From JADJYF01 sp965278995 (GTDB taxonomy: Bacteria > Pseudomonadota > Gammaproteobacteria > Ga0077536): a DNA stretch of 64,000 bases. A model generated the notes under the pieces. It saw nothing but the letters and a program-made list of their open reading frames with translations, had not been told where the DNA came from and searched no databases. The DNA lies in contig OZ257136.1 of NCBI GenBank assembly GCA_965278995.1, positions 186,001 to 250,000 on the forward strand, in the 5' to 3' direction. Below, piece by piece: positions 17,108 to 25,872 of the stretch. The position numbers and the translations under genes are program-made. Each line of letters starts with the position of its first letter. The first letter of the stretch is position 1.

Positions 17108-19190
17108 TGCCGTATTCCACGCGCTCGGCCAGCCAGCGCCGGACCAGTGCTTCGGCAGCCAGCGGATGGTTGTCGAGCAAAGCCCCGGCGATGGTCTGGA
17201 CGTCTTGCAGCAGAGCGGCGTCGCGGCTCAGATCGGCTATGCGGAACTGCGCGGCGCCAGCCTGGCGGGTTCCCAGCAGTTCACCCGGGCCGCGCAGCGC
17301 GAGGTCGCGATCGGCAATGACGAAGCCATCATTGGTTTCACGCATGACCAGTAGACGTTCTTTCGCCAGTCGCGACAACGGGCTCTGATAGAGCAGCAGG
17401 CAATCGGACACCGCACTGCCGCGCCCGACCCGCCCGCGCAGTTGATGCAGCTGCGACAATCCCAGACGCTCTGCGTTCTCGATGACCATCAGACTGGCAT
17501 TCGGCACGTCGACGCCGACTTCGATCACGGTCGTAGCGACCAGAAGCTGCGTGTCGCCGCGCGCAAACGCCGCCATCTGTGCATCTTTTTCCTTGTCTGG
17601 CAGGCGCCCGTGGATGAGCCCGATGCGCACGTCCGGCAGCGCGCCCGCCAGCTGCTCTGCCGTATCGGTGGCCGCCTGGTAGTCGAGCAGCTCGGATTCA
17701 TCGATCAATGGGCAGACCCAGTAAACCTGACGGCCGACCGCGCAGGCGCGCGCCACCCGCTCGACGATTTCGGCGCGTCGTCCGCTCGACACGACGACTG
17801 TGCGCACCGGTGTGCGATTGGGTGGCAGCTCGTCGATGATCGAGACGTCGAGATCAGCGTAGGCCGTCATGGCCAGCGTGCGTGGTATCGGGGTTGCCGT
17901 CATGATTAACTGATGCGGCCGGAAGCCCTCGCGCGCGCCTTTGTCGCGGAGTGCCAGACGCTGGTCGACACCGAAACGATGCTGTTCATCGACAATGATC
18001 AGACCGAGACGTCCATACTCGATATCGTTCTGGAACAATGCGTGCGTTCCAATGGCGAGCACGGCACCGCCGTTGGCAAGCCGCGCGCGCAACGGCGCCC
18101 GTGCGGCGCGCGTGAGTCGACTGGTGAGCAGCATCACTTCGACATCCAGCGGTGTGAACCAGCGTCGCAGCGTTGCCGCATGCTGTTCGGCCAAGAGTTC
18201 AGTCGGTGCCATCAGAGCAACCTGATAACCCTGCTCGATGAGTGCTGCTGCGATCGCCGCTGCGACCGCCGTCTTGCCGGCGCCGACATCGCCTTGCAAG
18301 AGGCGCAACATCGGAAGCCCGAGCGCGATGTCCTGATCGATTTCGGCGATTACCCGCTGTTGCGCGCCGGTCATGGTGAAGCCGAACTCCTTGACCAGCC
18401 GCTCGCGGAGCGTCCCAGCATGGACTGCTGGCGCGGCGTAGCCGCGCGCTGTCTCGCGCAATCGCCGCAAGCTGATCTGATGTGCAACGAGTTCTTCGAC
18501 GATCAGACGGCGTTGTGCCGGATGTTCGGAGGCGGCGAGCGCGTCGAGCCTCGCATCAGGTGGTGGTCGGTGCACATAGCGCAATGCTTCGGTCAGCGTC
18601 GGCAGCTTCAGTCCGGCAAGTATTGCTGCTGGTATGAGTTCGGTGCGTGCTTCGAAATCCGCGCCGTCCAGCAGTGCCAATGCTTGATTCGTCAGTTTGC
18701 GCAGACGGCTTTGCTGCAGGCCTTCCGTGGTCGGGTAGATGGGGGTCAATTCGCCGGCCACCGGCACCGGTGCGGTCGAATCGATGATCTGGCATTCGGG
18801 ATGGACCATTTCCAGTGTCTGTGGCCCGCGGCGAGCTTCGCCATAGCAACGCACGCGATTACCAGTACGTAACCGCGCCTGCTGTGCGGCATTGAAATAG
18901 AAAAACCGCAAGTGCAGTGCACCGCTGCCATCGGCGATCCGACAGATCAGTGCGCGGCGACGCCCCATGATGACCTGCGCCGCTTCAATCTGCCCTTCGA
19001 TCTGCGCTTCCTGCAGCAGCCGCAGACTGCCTATTGGCGTCAGGCGCGTACGATCCTGATAGCGTAACGGCAAATGAAACAGGAGGTCACCGACGCAGCG
19101 TATCTTGAGCTTGGCCAGATGCTGCGCAAGCTTCTCGCCGACGCCAGCCAGTGTTTCCACCGGCGCGTCTAGCTGAGTTGGGCGCGCCAT
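17100..19190 (-). CDS. recG: ATP-dependent DNA helicase RecG
   Basis: 696 residues (E. coli 693). An N-terminal wedge/OB domain is followed by helicase motifs: Walker A GDVGAGKTAVA near residue 285, the DEQH box (VDEQHRFGVDQR), and the C-terminal motifs HGRLPDKEKD, TTVIEVGVDVPNA and QLRGRVGRG. RecG remodels stalled replication forks and Holliday junctions. It lies in the spoT-ridA-recG order and is translationally close to ubiA. No missing motif is evident. Confidence 0.97.
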   Translation of the reverse strand: MARPTQLDAPVETLAGVGEKLAQHLAKLKIRCVGDLLFHLPLRYQDRTRLTPIGSLRLLQEAQIEGQIEAAQVIMGRRRALICRIADGSGALHLRFFYFNAAQQARLRTGNRVRCYGEARRGPQTLEMVHPECQIIDSTAPVPVAGELTPIYPTTEGLQQSRLRKLTNQALALLDGADFEARTELIPAAILAGLKLPTLTEALRYVHRPPPDARLDALAASEHPAQRRLIVEELVAHQISLRRLRETARGYAAPAVHAGTLRERLVKEFGFTMTGAQQRVIAEIDQDIALGLPMLRLLQGDVGAGKTAVAAAIAAALIEQGYQVALMAPTELLAEQHAATLRRWFTPLDVEVMLLTSRLTRAARAPLRARLANGGAVLAIGTHALFQNDIEYGRLGLIIVDEQHRFGVDQRLALRDKGAREGFRPHQLIMTATPIPRTLAMTAYADLDVSIIDELPPNRTPVRTVVVSSGRRAEIVERVARACAVGRQVYWVCPLIDESELLDYQAATDTAEQLAGALPDVRIGLIHGRLPDKEKDAQMAAFARGDTQLLVATTVIEVGVDVPNASLMVIENAERLGLSQLHQLRGRVGRGSAVSDCLLLYQSPLSRLAKERLLVMRETNDGFVIADRDLALRGPGELLGTRQAGAAQFRIADLSRDAALLQDVQTIAGALLDNHPLAAEALVRRWLAERVEYGNV

Positions 19191-19210
19191 CGCGATAAGT
19201 GTCGCCGGTC

Positions 19211-19594
19211 TCAGTCGGCCAACTGCATGACAGCGTCAATCTCGACGGCGGCGCCGCGCGGTAGTGCGGCAATCCCGATAGCTGCACGCGCAGGAAAAGG
19301 CGGCGAAAAATGGCGTGCCATGGCTTCGTTGACCAGGGGAAAATGCACCAGATCGGTCAGGTAGACGTTGAGTTTGACGCAGTCGTCCAGCGTGCCGCCG
19401 GCAGCCGCTGCGACCGCCGCGAGATTGGCCAGTACGCGCTCAATCTGCGCCGGCATATCGCCATCGATGAGTTGACCGTTCACTGGATCGAGCGGGATCT
19501 GCCCCGACAGATAAACCGTGCGACCGCAGGCAATCGCCTGTGAGTAAGTGCCGATGGCGGCCGGTGCGGCGTCGGTCTGAATTGCGCGTTTCAT
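19211..19594 (-). CDS. ridA: RidA/YjgF family 2-iminobutanoate/2-iminopropanoate deaminase
   Basis: 127 residues from ATG 19594, which has AGGA seven bases upstream. The family pattern is intact: GTYSQAI near the N-terminus, VYLSGQIPLDP, LTDLVHFPLVNEAM and the C-terminal FPARAAIGIAALPRGAAVEID, which holds the Arg that binds the imine carboxylate. RidA hydrolyses reactive enamine/imine products of PLP enzymes, protecting them. It sits between spoT and recG as in many gammaproteobacteria; a palindromic element separates it from spoT. Confidence 0.93.
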   Translation of the reverse strand: MKRAIQTDAAPAAIGTYSQAIACGRTVYLSGQIPLDPVNGQLIDGDMPAQIERVLANLAAVAAAAGGTLDDCVKLNVYLTDLVHFPLVNEAMARHFSPPFPARAAIGIAALPRGAAVEIDAVMQLAD

Positions 19595-19620
19595 CAATGA
19601 TTCCTGTGATATGTGGAGTC

Positions 19621-19786
19621 TAGCAGCCTGTCGGACTTAGGCCGAATCGACTGCGGCGGTGGGATAGCGGTCCATATTCGCGCGCATTTTCGTTAAATAG
19701 AACCACTATTCGCCTCAAATGCGCGCAAATCTATCCTCGCTCTACCACTCGCCTCGTCACGGTTGCCTAAGTCCGACAGGCTGCTA
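19621..19786. mobile_element. MITE-like palindromic element between spoT and ridA
   Basis: A 166-bp segment bounded by a perfect 22-bp inverted repeat beginning TAGCAGCCTGTCGG (19621-19642 and 19765-19786). The interior is itself partly palindromic (GCGCGCATTT near 19680 against AAATGCGCGC near 19719), so the whole can fold as one long hairpin. Both outer edges read CTAG, a possible 4-bp target duplication or extension of the repeat. It has no ORF. Such structure is typical of non-autonomous transposons. It interrupts the spoT-ridA spacing and might weaken readthrough. Confidence 0.75.
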
Positions 19787-19808
19787 GCCTGAGCGACGCT
19801 GCCGCCGA

Positions 19809-21980
19809 TCAGGAGCGTTTACGATGCACGCGTGCAACGGTCTTGATATTCCGCAGCACGCGAATGACGTCGGCGAGATGCTTGCGATCGCGCACGCCAA
19901 CGATCAGGCGCATCTTGGAATAGTGTTCGTCGCGCTCACTGAGTTCGATACCTTCAATATTCGCGCTCTGATCGGCGCAGCCAGCAGCGACAGTCGCCAG
20001 CACCCCGCGCTGATTGATCACGTCGAGGACGATTTCCGCGCTGAATTCCCGTGCGAGATCGCTCGCCCATTCGACATCGACCCATTTATCCGGTGCATTG
20101 CGGAAGTCAACCACGTTTTTGCACGAGGGGTGATGGATGACGATGCCACGACCGGCGGTGATGAAACCCATGATCGGATCGCCGGGTATCGGATAGCAGC
20201 ATTTCGGGATGGTGACGACCATCCCCTCAGTGCCGTGTATGAGTAGTGGACCCGGCGCCCCGCCCTGCTGCTGGCCGCGCCGCCGCTGTGTCTCGGCGCG
20301 ATCCTCGCTGCTGTTGTTGATGAGCGCGCGCGCCACCAGCGGTGCCGGCCGAACCCCGAGACCGATGTCAGCCAGCAGTTCGTCCATGGCGTGCAGGCTG
20401 AAGCTCGTCAGCGCAAGTTTGACCCGTGCCGGGTCGAGTGCTTCGATCGAACTGTCGAAGTTTTCGAGTTCGCGATCGAGCATGCGCTTGCCGAGCATGA
20501 CGGCTTCGTCCTGGCGTAGGTTCTTCAGAAAATGACGGATGTTGGCGCGCGCTTTGCCGGTCACGACGAAGGTCAACCAGGCCGGATTCGGACGTGCCCC
20601 AGGCGCCGTCACTATTTCGACTGTCTCGCCGGTGCGCAAAGGTGTTCGCAATGGCACCAGTCGACGGTCGATACGACAACCGACGCAGGAATTACCGATG
20701 TCGGTATGGATGGCATAGGCGAGATCGATTGCTGTCGCGCCACGAGGCAACTCCATAATCTTACCTTTTGGCGTGAACACGTAGACTTCGTCAGGAAACA
20801 AATCGACTTTGACGTTCTCGAGAAATTCCTGCGAGTTGCCGGTGCGGCGCTGCATCTCGATCACGCCACGCAACCATTCCCGCGCGCGCTTGTGCGCGCT
20901 TTTCGCCGCACTGTCGCCGGTCTTGTAGAGCCAATGCGCGGCGATCCCGGCTTCGGCGACCTGGTCCATCTCATTGGTACGGATCTGCACTTCTATCGGT
21001 ACCCCGAAAGGCCCGAACAGCACCGTATGCAATGACTGGTAGCCATTGGCCTTGGGGATCGCAATGTAATCCTTGAATGTGCCGGGTACCGGTTTGTACA
21101 AACCGTGGATCACGCCGAGCGTGCGATAACAGGTGTCGACTGAATCGACAATGATGCGGAACGCGTAGACGTCGTGCACTTCAGTCAGATGCAGGCGCTT
21201 TTCGCGCATTTTCTGGTAGATACTGTAAAGATGCTTTTCGCGCCCGACGACGTGCGCAACGAGCTGTTCCTGGCGCAGATAGCGCTTGATGCGATTCTTG
21301 ATCTTGGTGACAACTTCCTTGCGATTACCACGTATTTTCTGAATGACGCGTTTCAGCACGTTGTAGCGCAGTGGATAGAGCGCGCGAAATCCGAGATCTT
21401 CGAGTTCGAGTCGGATAGCGTTCATGCCGAGGCGCTGGGCTATCGGCGCATAGATGTCGAGCGTTTCGCGTGCAATGCGTTTGCGCTTGTCCGGGCGCAG
21501 CGCTTCGAGCGTGCGCATGTTGTGGAGTCTGTCAGCGAGCTTGACCAGGATGACGCGGATGTCATCGGCCATTGCCATCAGCATCTTCTGAAAATTCTGC
21601 GCCTGCGCTTCGGCATGCGATTCGAATTCGATCTGCGTCAGCTTGCTCAGACCGTCGACAATCTGTGCGACTTCACTGCCGAATTCTTCGCTGATGCGCT
21701 CTTTCGCCACCAGCGTATCCTCGATGACGTCGTGCAGCATCGCTGCGACGAGCGTCTCGTGGTCCATATGCATCTCGGCCAGAATATTGGCAACTGCCAG
21801 CGGGTGCTGGATGTAGGGTTCGCCGCTCTTACGTGTCTGACCCTCGTGCGCATCGGCGCCGAAACGGAATGCTCGGCGCAATTCGCGGACTTGATCGGCG
21901 TTCAGATATGAGCGGGTGCGACGACAGAGGTCGTCGATGCGAAGTCCGGCCGGCTCGAGCTGCAGCGAGGGAGTGCTCAT
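19809..21980 (-). CDS. spoT: bifunctional (p)ppGpp synthetase/hydrolase SpoT
   Basis: 723 residues (E. coli 702). Domain order: HD hydrolase with HPLAVANILAEM and LHDVIEDT intact, then the synthetase domain with TFKDYIAIPKANGYQSLHT and EVQIRTNEMDQVAEAGIAAHW, TGS near residue 400 (VYVFTPKGKIMELPRGATA), a CC/zinc-finger region with C-C-P around 600, and a C-terminal ACT domain. The intact HD residues argue for SpoT-type hydrolase activity, not a RelA-only enzyme. It controls the stringent response. It follows rpoZ on the same strand. Confidence 0.96.
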   Translation of the reverse strand: MSTPSLQLEPAGLRIDDLCRRTRSYLNADQVRELRRAFRFGADAHEGQTRKSGEPYIQHPLAVANILAEMHMDHETLVAAMLHDVIEDTLVAKERISEEFGSEVAQIVDGLSKLTQIEFESHAEAQAQNFQKMLMAMADDIRVILVKLADRLHNMRTLEALRPDKRKRIARETLDIYAPIAQRLGMNAIRLELEDLGFRALYPLRYNVLKRVIQKIRGNRKEVVTKIKNRIKRYLRQEQLVAHVVGREKHLYSIYQKMREKRLHLTEVHDVYAFRIIVDSVDTCYRTLGVIHGLYKPVPGTFKDYIAIPKANGYQSLHTVLFGPFGVPIEVQIRTNEMDQVAEAGIAAHWLYKTGDSAAKSAHKRAREWLRGVIEMQRRTGNSQEFLENVKVDLFPDEVYVFTPKGKIMELPRGATAIDLAYAIHTDIGNSCVGCRIDRRLVPLRTPLRTGETVEIVTAPGARPNPAWLTFVVTGKARANIRHFLKNLRQDEAVMLGKRMLDRELENFDSSIEALDPARVKLALTSFSLHAMDELLADIGLGVRPAPLVARALINNSSEDRAETQRRRGQQQGGAPGPLLIHGTEGMVVTIPKCCYPIPGDPIMGFITAGRGIVIHHPSCKNVVDFRNAPDKWVDVEWASDLAREFSAEIVLDVINQRGVLATVAAGCADQSANIEGIELSERDEHYSKMRLIVGVRDRKHLADVIRVLRNIKTVARVHRKRS

Positions 21981-22083
21981 GCTCGGATTCGGCCCATGGT
22001 GGCCCGGAGTGTGCTGCCGGCGGTGTTCAAAGGAGTCTCACCAGGGGCCGGAGGGAGTAGACCGGCGCGCGGCCGGTCTCGAC

Positions 22084-22380
22084 TCAGAAATCCGAATCCC
22101 TATCGGGTTCAACAGCCGCAGTATGCTGTTCAGCAAATTCGACAGCGAGTTCAAACTCTTCTGCAGCGCGTTCCTTGGCGTCGATTTCATCGAGGATGTC
22201 GACATTCATCAGGCCAGCGGCGATTTCGCGCAGTGCGACAACGGTCGGTTTGTCGTTCTCGGGGTCGACGAGCGGGTGTGCACCCATGGCTATCTGTCGC
22301 GCGCGACGGCTGGCGACGAGCACGAGATCAAAGCGGTTCTCGACGGCGGGCAGGCAATCTTCGACGGTCACGCGTGCCAT
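22084..22380 (-). CDS. rpoZ: RNA polymerase omega subunit
   Basis: 98 residues beginning MARVTVEDCLPAVENRFDLV, then ASRRARQIAMG and KPTVVALREIAAGLM, the conserved omega core. Omega helps assemble RNA polymerase by chaperoning the beta' subunit and forms part of a ppGpp site. The acidic C-terminal tail is slightly longer than in E. coli (91 residues). It lies between gmk and spoT, the usual gammaproteobacterial order, linking ppGpp synthesis and its target. A GC-rich hairpin (GACCGGC/GCCGGTC near 22060-22080) lies between it and spoT but lacks a T-run. Confidence 0.96.
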   Translation of the reverse strand: MARVTVEDCLPAVENRFDLVLVASRRARQIAMGAHPLVDPENDKPTVVALREIAAGLMNVDILDEIDAKERAAEEFELAVEFAEQHTAAVEPDRDSDF

Positions 22381-22437
22381 GGGCTGGGTCCTGTGCTGAT
22401 TGAACGTAACGGGGGCGACACTGTAGCAAAAATGCCC

Positions 22438-23070
22438 TCAAGGCGCCACGAGATGGGCCAGCATGCCGGCATGGCGCAGACGCTGAACCGCCAGGCGCTG
22501 CCGTGCCGCCAGCACGACCGCCTGCAACGCAGCTTCAGCGGCCGCGAAATCGTCATTGATGATGAGGAAGTCATACTCACCGAAATGTGACATTTCACTC
22601 ACGGCATCACGCATGCGGCGCACAATGACTGTCGGGCTGTCGCCGCCGCGCGCGGTCAGGCGGCGTTCGAGTTCGGCGACCGAGGGCGGCAGGATGAACA
22701 CGGAGAGCGTGCCCGGCTCGGCCTCGCGGATACTGCGTGCGCCCTGCCAGTCTATCTCGAGGATGACGTCGCGGCCGGCGTCGAGCTGTGCGCTCACAGC
22801 CTGGCGTGAGGTCCCATAGTGATTGTCGAACACCCGTGCGTATTCGAGAAACGCGCCGGCGGCGACCATCGCCTCGAATGTCGATAAATCGACGAAATGA
22901 TAGTCGACGCCATCCTGCTCCCCGGGGCGACGCGCGCGCGTGGTGTGAGAGACCGAAACGCAGACATCCGGCAGGCGGGCCAGCAAAGCGCGCACCAGGC
23001 TGGTCTTGCCAGCGCCGGAAGGCGCGGAAACCACGAACAAGTGACCCGGAGTCACCGCCGTGTCACGCAA
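22438..23070 (-). CDS. gmk: guanylate kinase
   Basis: Phosphorylates GMP to GDP. The P-loop SAPSGAGKTSLV is at the N-terminus, followed by SVSHTTRARRPGEQDGVDYHFV (GMP site), EYARVFDNHYGTS and DVILEIDWQGA. With a TTG start at 23070 the protein is 210 residues (E. coli 207); GTG at 23055 is an equally plausible start and gives 205. The open frame runs further upstream but the extra 63 codons have no family support. In many proteobacteria yicC lies directly upstream of gmk; here about 21.7 kb of other DNA comes between. Confidence 0.94.
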   Translation of the reverse strand: MRDTAVTPGHLFVVSAPSGAGKTSLVRALLARLPDVCVSVSHTTRARRPGEQDGVDYHFVDLSTFEAMVAAGAFLEYARVFDNHYGTSRQAVSAQLDAGRDVILEIDWQGARSIREAEPGTLSVFILPPSVAELERRLTARGGDSPTVIVRRMRDAVSEMSHFGEYDFLIINDDFAAAEAALQAVVLAARQRLAVQRLRHAGMLAHLVAP

Positions 23071-23368
23071 CGCCCGCTGCCTGCAAGCAATGCAGCAGGA
23101 GAACAGCAGGTAAAGTTGAATACATACCGAAGCGCTTAGAATCCGCAGCAGACCATCCGGGTACCCGTTAAAGTGTCGGTCTTGCCGTGGCGTGTCCGAC
23201 GTCCGGCCATTATGCCACGGTCGTCTCACACACGCATGACGTGGACTTGCCCTCGGCACGCCAGTTTGGTCGTGTTGGATCCGACAGACTTATGCGCGTA
23301 ACCGAACTGAAGCCGGTACCTGCTTCAGCTAGTTCTAACGCCATTGCGACAGAACCGGCGGAAACTTG
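23071..23368. other. intergenic region between divergent gmk and the sugar dehydrogenase gene
   Basis: About 300 bp with no supported gene. It must contain the promoter for gmk-rpoZ-spoT and that of the sugar dehydrogenase. I looked for another copy of the yicC-end att repeat here and did not find one. No clear -35/-10 pair stands out. Confidence 0.4.
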
Positions 23369-24757
23369 ATGGCTCATTACCTGGCAGCTCTTGTTGCTAT
23401 AGCCTCGCTCACGGCCTGCGTTGAATCCGCCACGTTGTCAATGGCGGCCGGAACCGGCGCGATGCCCGTGTTGCCGGCAGCCCGTGAAGCACTGATCCCC
23501 ACCGTACACATTGCACCTGCTATCGGCTGGCCGGGTGATCGAACGCCGCTTGCTCGACCGGGTTTGCGCGTGCTGGCTTTCGCCAGTGGTCTCGATCATC
23601 CGCGTTGGTTGCATGTTTTGCCGAATGGCGATGTGCTGGTGGCGGAAACCAACGCACCACCCAGACCCGACGACGGTCGTGGTATCAAGGGGTGGGCGAT
23701 GCGACTGGTCATGGCGCGGGCCGGTGCCGGCGTACCCAGCGCCGACCGCATCACCCTATTGCGCGATACCGATGGCGACGGGGTAGCCGACTTTCGTTCG
23801 GTACTCCTGGATGGTTTGACCTCACCTTTCGGCATGGCACTGGTAGGCGCCGAGTTATACGTCGCCAATGCCGATGCCATAGTGCACGTTCCTTATAGCG
23901 ACGGCGATACGCGTATCAACACAACTGCAACGACGCTGGTCGAGTTGCCTGGCGGCACGATCAACCATCACTGGACCAAGAACCTGATTGCGAACGCAGA
24001 TGGCAGCAAGCTGTATGTGACAGTCGGTTCGAACAGCAATGTCGCCGAGCGTGGCATGGCAGTGGAAGCGGAGCGAGCTGCAGTCTGGGAAGTGGATATC
24101 GAGACCGGCGCGCACCGCCTGTTCGCCTCGGGTCTGCGCAACCCTGTCGGTCTGGCCTGGGAACGTGACAGCAACGCCTTGTGGGTGGTCGTCAATGAGC
24201 GCGACGAAATCGGCAGCGATCTGGTCCCGGACTACCTGACGTCGGTGCGCGATGGCGGCTTTTACGGTTGGCCGTACAGCTATTACGGGCCACATGTCGA
24301 TGAACGAGTGACGCCGCAACAGCCCGAGCTGGTTGCTGATGCCATCGTCCCGGATTATGCCCTGGGGCCGCATACGGCTTCGCTCGGCCTGGCGTCTTCC
24401 GCCGGCACCACGCTGCTGCCTGCCTTGTTTGCCAATGGCATGTTCATTGGTCAGCATGGCTCATGGAACCGGCGACCACGCAGCGGCTACAAAGTAATTT
24501 TTGTGCCGTTCGAAAACGGGGTTCCCACCGGTACTCCGCTGGACGTGTTGAGTGGCTTTGTGAACGGGGATGGGGATGCCTGGGGTCGTCCAGTCGGTGT
24601 GGCACTCGACCGTCACGGCGCATTGCTCGTGGCGGACGATGTCGGCAATACGGTGTGGCGAGTGAGCGCAATCGAAACGTACACAGAAGACGCAACGAAC
24701 GGGCTACCCGCTGAACGAATCAACGGCCCGGTTTCGACATCTTCTACGCATGACTGA
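23369..24757 (+). CDS. PQQ-dependent sugar (aldose/sorbosone) dehydrogenase family lipoprotein
   Basis: 462 residues from ATG 23369. A short hydrophobic leader ends in the lipobox LTAC (Cys at about residue 17), predicting an outer- or inner-membrane lipoprotein. The rest is a six-bladed beta-propeller of the soluble glucose/sorbosone dehydrogenase type: GLDHPRWLHVLPNGDVLVAE, TLLRDTDGDGV (EF-like calcium loop), GLRNPVGLAWE, GGFYGWPYSYYG and GQHGSWNRRP. The family oxidises sugars with PQQ in the periplasm. No PQQ synthesis genes are in the window, so activity depends on cofactor from elsewhere. Confidence 0.85.
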   Translation: MAHYLAALVAIASLTACVESATLSMAAGTGAMPVLPAAREALIPTVHIAPAIGWPGDRTPLARPGLRVLAFASGLDHPRWLHVLPNGDVLVAETNAPPRPDDGRGIKGWAMRLVMARAGAGVPSADRITLLRDTDGDGVADFRSVLLDGLTSPFGMALVGAELYVANADAIVHVPYSDGDTRINTTATTLVELPGGTINHHWTKNLIANADGSKLYVTVGSNSNVAERGMAVEAERAAVWEVDIETGAHRLFASGLRNPVGLAWERDSNALWVVVNERDEIGSDLVPDYLTSVRDGGFYGWPYSYYGPHVDERVTPQQPELVADAIVPDYALGPHTASLGLASSAGTTLLPALFANGMFIGQHGSWNRRPRSGYKVIFVPFENGVPTGTPLDVLSGFVNGDGDAWGRPVGVALDRHGALLVADDVGNTVWRVSAIETYTEDATNGLPAERINGPVSTSSTHD

Positions 24758-24795
24758 ATGAGCCCGCACATACCTACACGAATCCTGAGGATCTC

Positions 24796-25197
24796 ATGCA
24801 ATCGATAAGCAGATATCTCGTCGCATATGCCGCCACCGCGGTGGTCCTGGTAGCCATCGACCTGCTGTGGCTGGGGCTCATCGCCCGGCCAATGTACCAG
24901 CGCGGTATTGGTCATCTGATGGCAGAGCGGCCCAATATGGGCGTTGCGGTCGTGTTCTATCTCGTCTTCAGCGCAGGTCTGTTGATGTTCGCCGTGGTGC
25001 CCGGCGGCAGCTGGCGTCAAGTTCTTGTTGCCGCAGCTTTGTTCGGCTTTTTCACTTATGCAACTTACGATTTAACGAATCTTGCGACACTAAAAAATTG
25101 GCCGATGAGTTTGACCGTCATCGACCTTAGCTGGGGCATCTTTGTCAGTACGATTGCAGCGGCTGCAGGCAAAGCGGCGTTTGACCGACTCGGATGA
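24796..25197 (+). CDS. DUF2177 family integral membrane protein
   Basis: 133 residues with four transmembrane segments (about 8-28, 49-68, 75-92, 107-125). The sequence AIDLLWLGLIARPMYQRGIGHLM, then FGFFTYATYDLTNLATLKNWP, matches the DUF2177 pattern. Function unknown. GAGG five to six bases before ATG 24796 fits as ribosome binding site. It follows the sugar dehydrogenase by 38 bp and may be cotranscribed with it. Confidence 0.85.
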   Translation: MQSISRYLVAYAATAVVLVAIDLLWLGLIARPMYQRGIGHLMAERPNMGVAVVFYLVFSAGLLMFAVVPGGSWRQVLVAAALFGFFTYATYDLTNLATLKNWPMSLTVIDLSWGIFVSTIAAAAGKAAFDRLG

Positions 25198-25239
25198 CGC
25201 CGATCATTGTCGTTGAATGGACCTGAATGCTGATTCCTA

Positions 25240-25725
25240 TCAAGCCATCTTGGCGAGCAGTTCTTCTTTTCGAGCAGCCATGCGCGAGCCAAGTTCGTCC
25301 ATGTCCAATGACGTCGATTTCGCCTTGGGAAACATTTCGTTCTGCTCTTCCTTGACGTGATGCTTCACGTATTCAGACAGCACCTTGACCTTGGCCTCAT
25401 ACATTTCGCCGTCGGGCTCGGCGCCTTCGAGCTGAGCTATCAGATCCTTGACACCGGCATGTTCGACCGTTGCTTCCGGGACCAGGAGTTTGTCGTGCAG
25501 CGCCTCTTTGACCTCAGGGTAGAATATTTCCTCCTCGATCTGCGCATGAACAGTCAACGAAGTGCAGATTTCGGCGACCAGTGTTTTCTTCTTGGCCGGC
25601 GAGCGGGACTTTTCGAATTCGGCGAATAACTCGCTGACCGCCTTGTGATCGGCCTTGAGAAGCGCTATGGCGTCAGCCGGTTGCGCCTGCGGCTTAGATG
25701 CCGCGGATTTTTTTGCAGTAGCCAT
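25240..25725 (-). CDS. hemerythrin HHE-domain protein
   Basis: 161 residues. A Lys/Ala-rich N-terminal stretch (residues 1-22) precedes a four-helix HHE cation-binding domain with the iron ligands spread as DHKAVSELF, HAQIEEEIFYPEV, EHAGVKDLI and KHHVKEEQNEMFPKA. Hemerythrin-like proteins bind a di-iron centre and sense or bind oxygen, nitric oxide or peroxide. It is convergent with the DUF2177 gene and lies beside tiny membrane proteins often seen in stress loci. Confidence 0.88.
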   Translation of the reverse strand: MATAKKSAASKPQAQPADAIALLKADHKAVSELFAEFEKSRSPAKKKTLVAEICTSLTVHAQIEEEIFYPEVKEALHDKLLVPEATVEHAGVKDLIAQLEGAEPDGEMYEAKVKVLSEYVKHHVKEEQNEMFPKAKSTSLDMDELGSRMAARKEELLAKMA

Positions 25726-25761
25726 ACGTGTGATTGCCTTGGAGTTGGGTAAAAAAATCGA

Positions 25762-25836
25762 TTAGCGCACGAACAATGCAATCAAGATGATGATTGGAAT
25801 TGGTATGCCAAGAAACAGGAGTAGCAGGGAACGCAT
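25762..25836 (-). CDS. 24-residue hydrophobic membrane peptide
   Basis: A short ORF reading MRSLLLLFLGIPIPIIIL then IALFVR and TAA. It is essentially one transmembrane helix with basic ends. GGAGGA sits about seven bases before ATG 25836, a strong ribosome binding site supporting real translation. It lies between the hemerythrin gene and the larger membrane protein on the same strand. Role unknown. Confidence 0.6.
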   Translation of the reverse strand: MRSLLLLFLGIPIPIIILIALFVR

Positions 25837-25872
25837 GTCAGTCTCCTCCAGGGAGTTGATTGAAAAGTATGC

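Noticed and set aside
23071..23368. A third att copy next to gmk that would make the whole 21.7 kb one element
   Set aside because: The TCGGATCTACACGG sequence and the yicC end are not found here.
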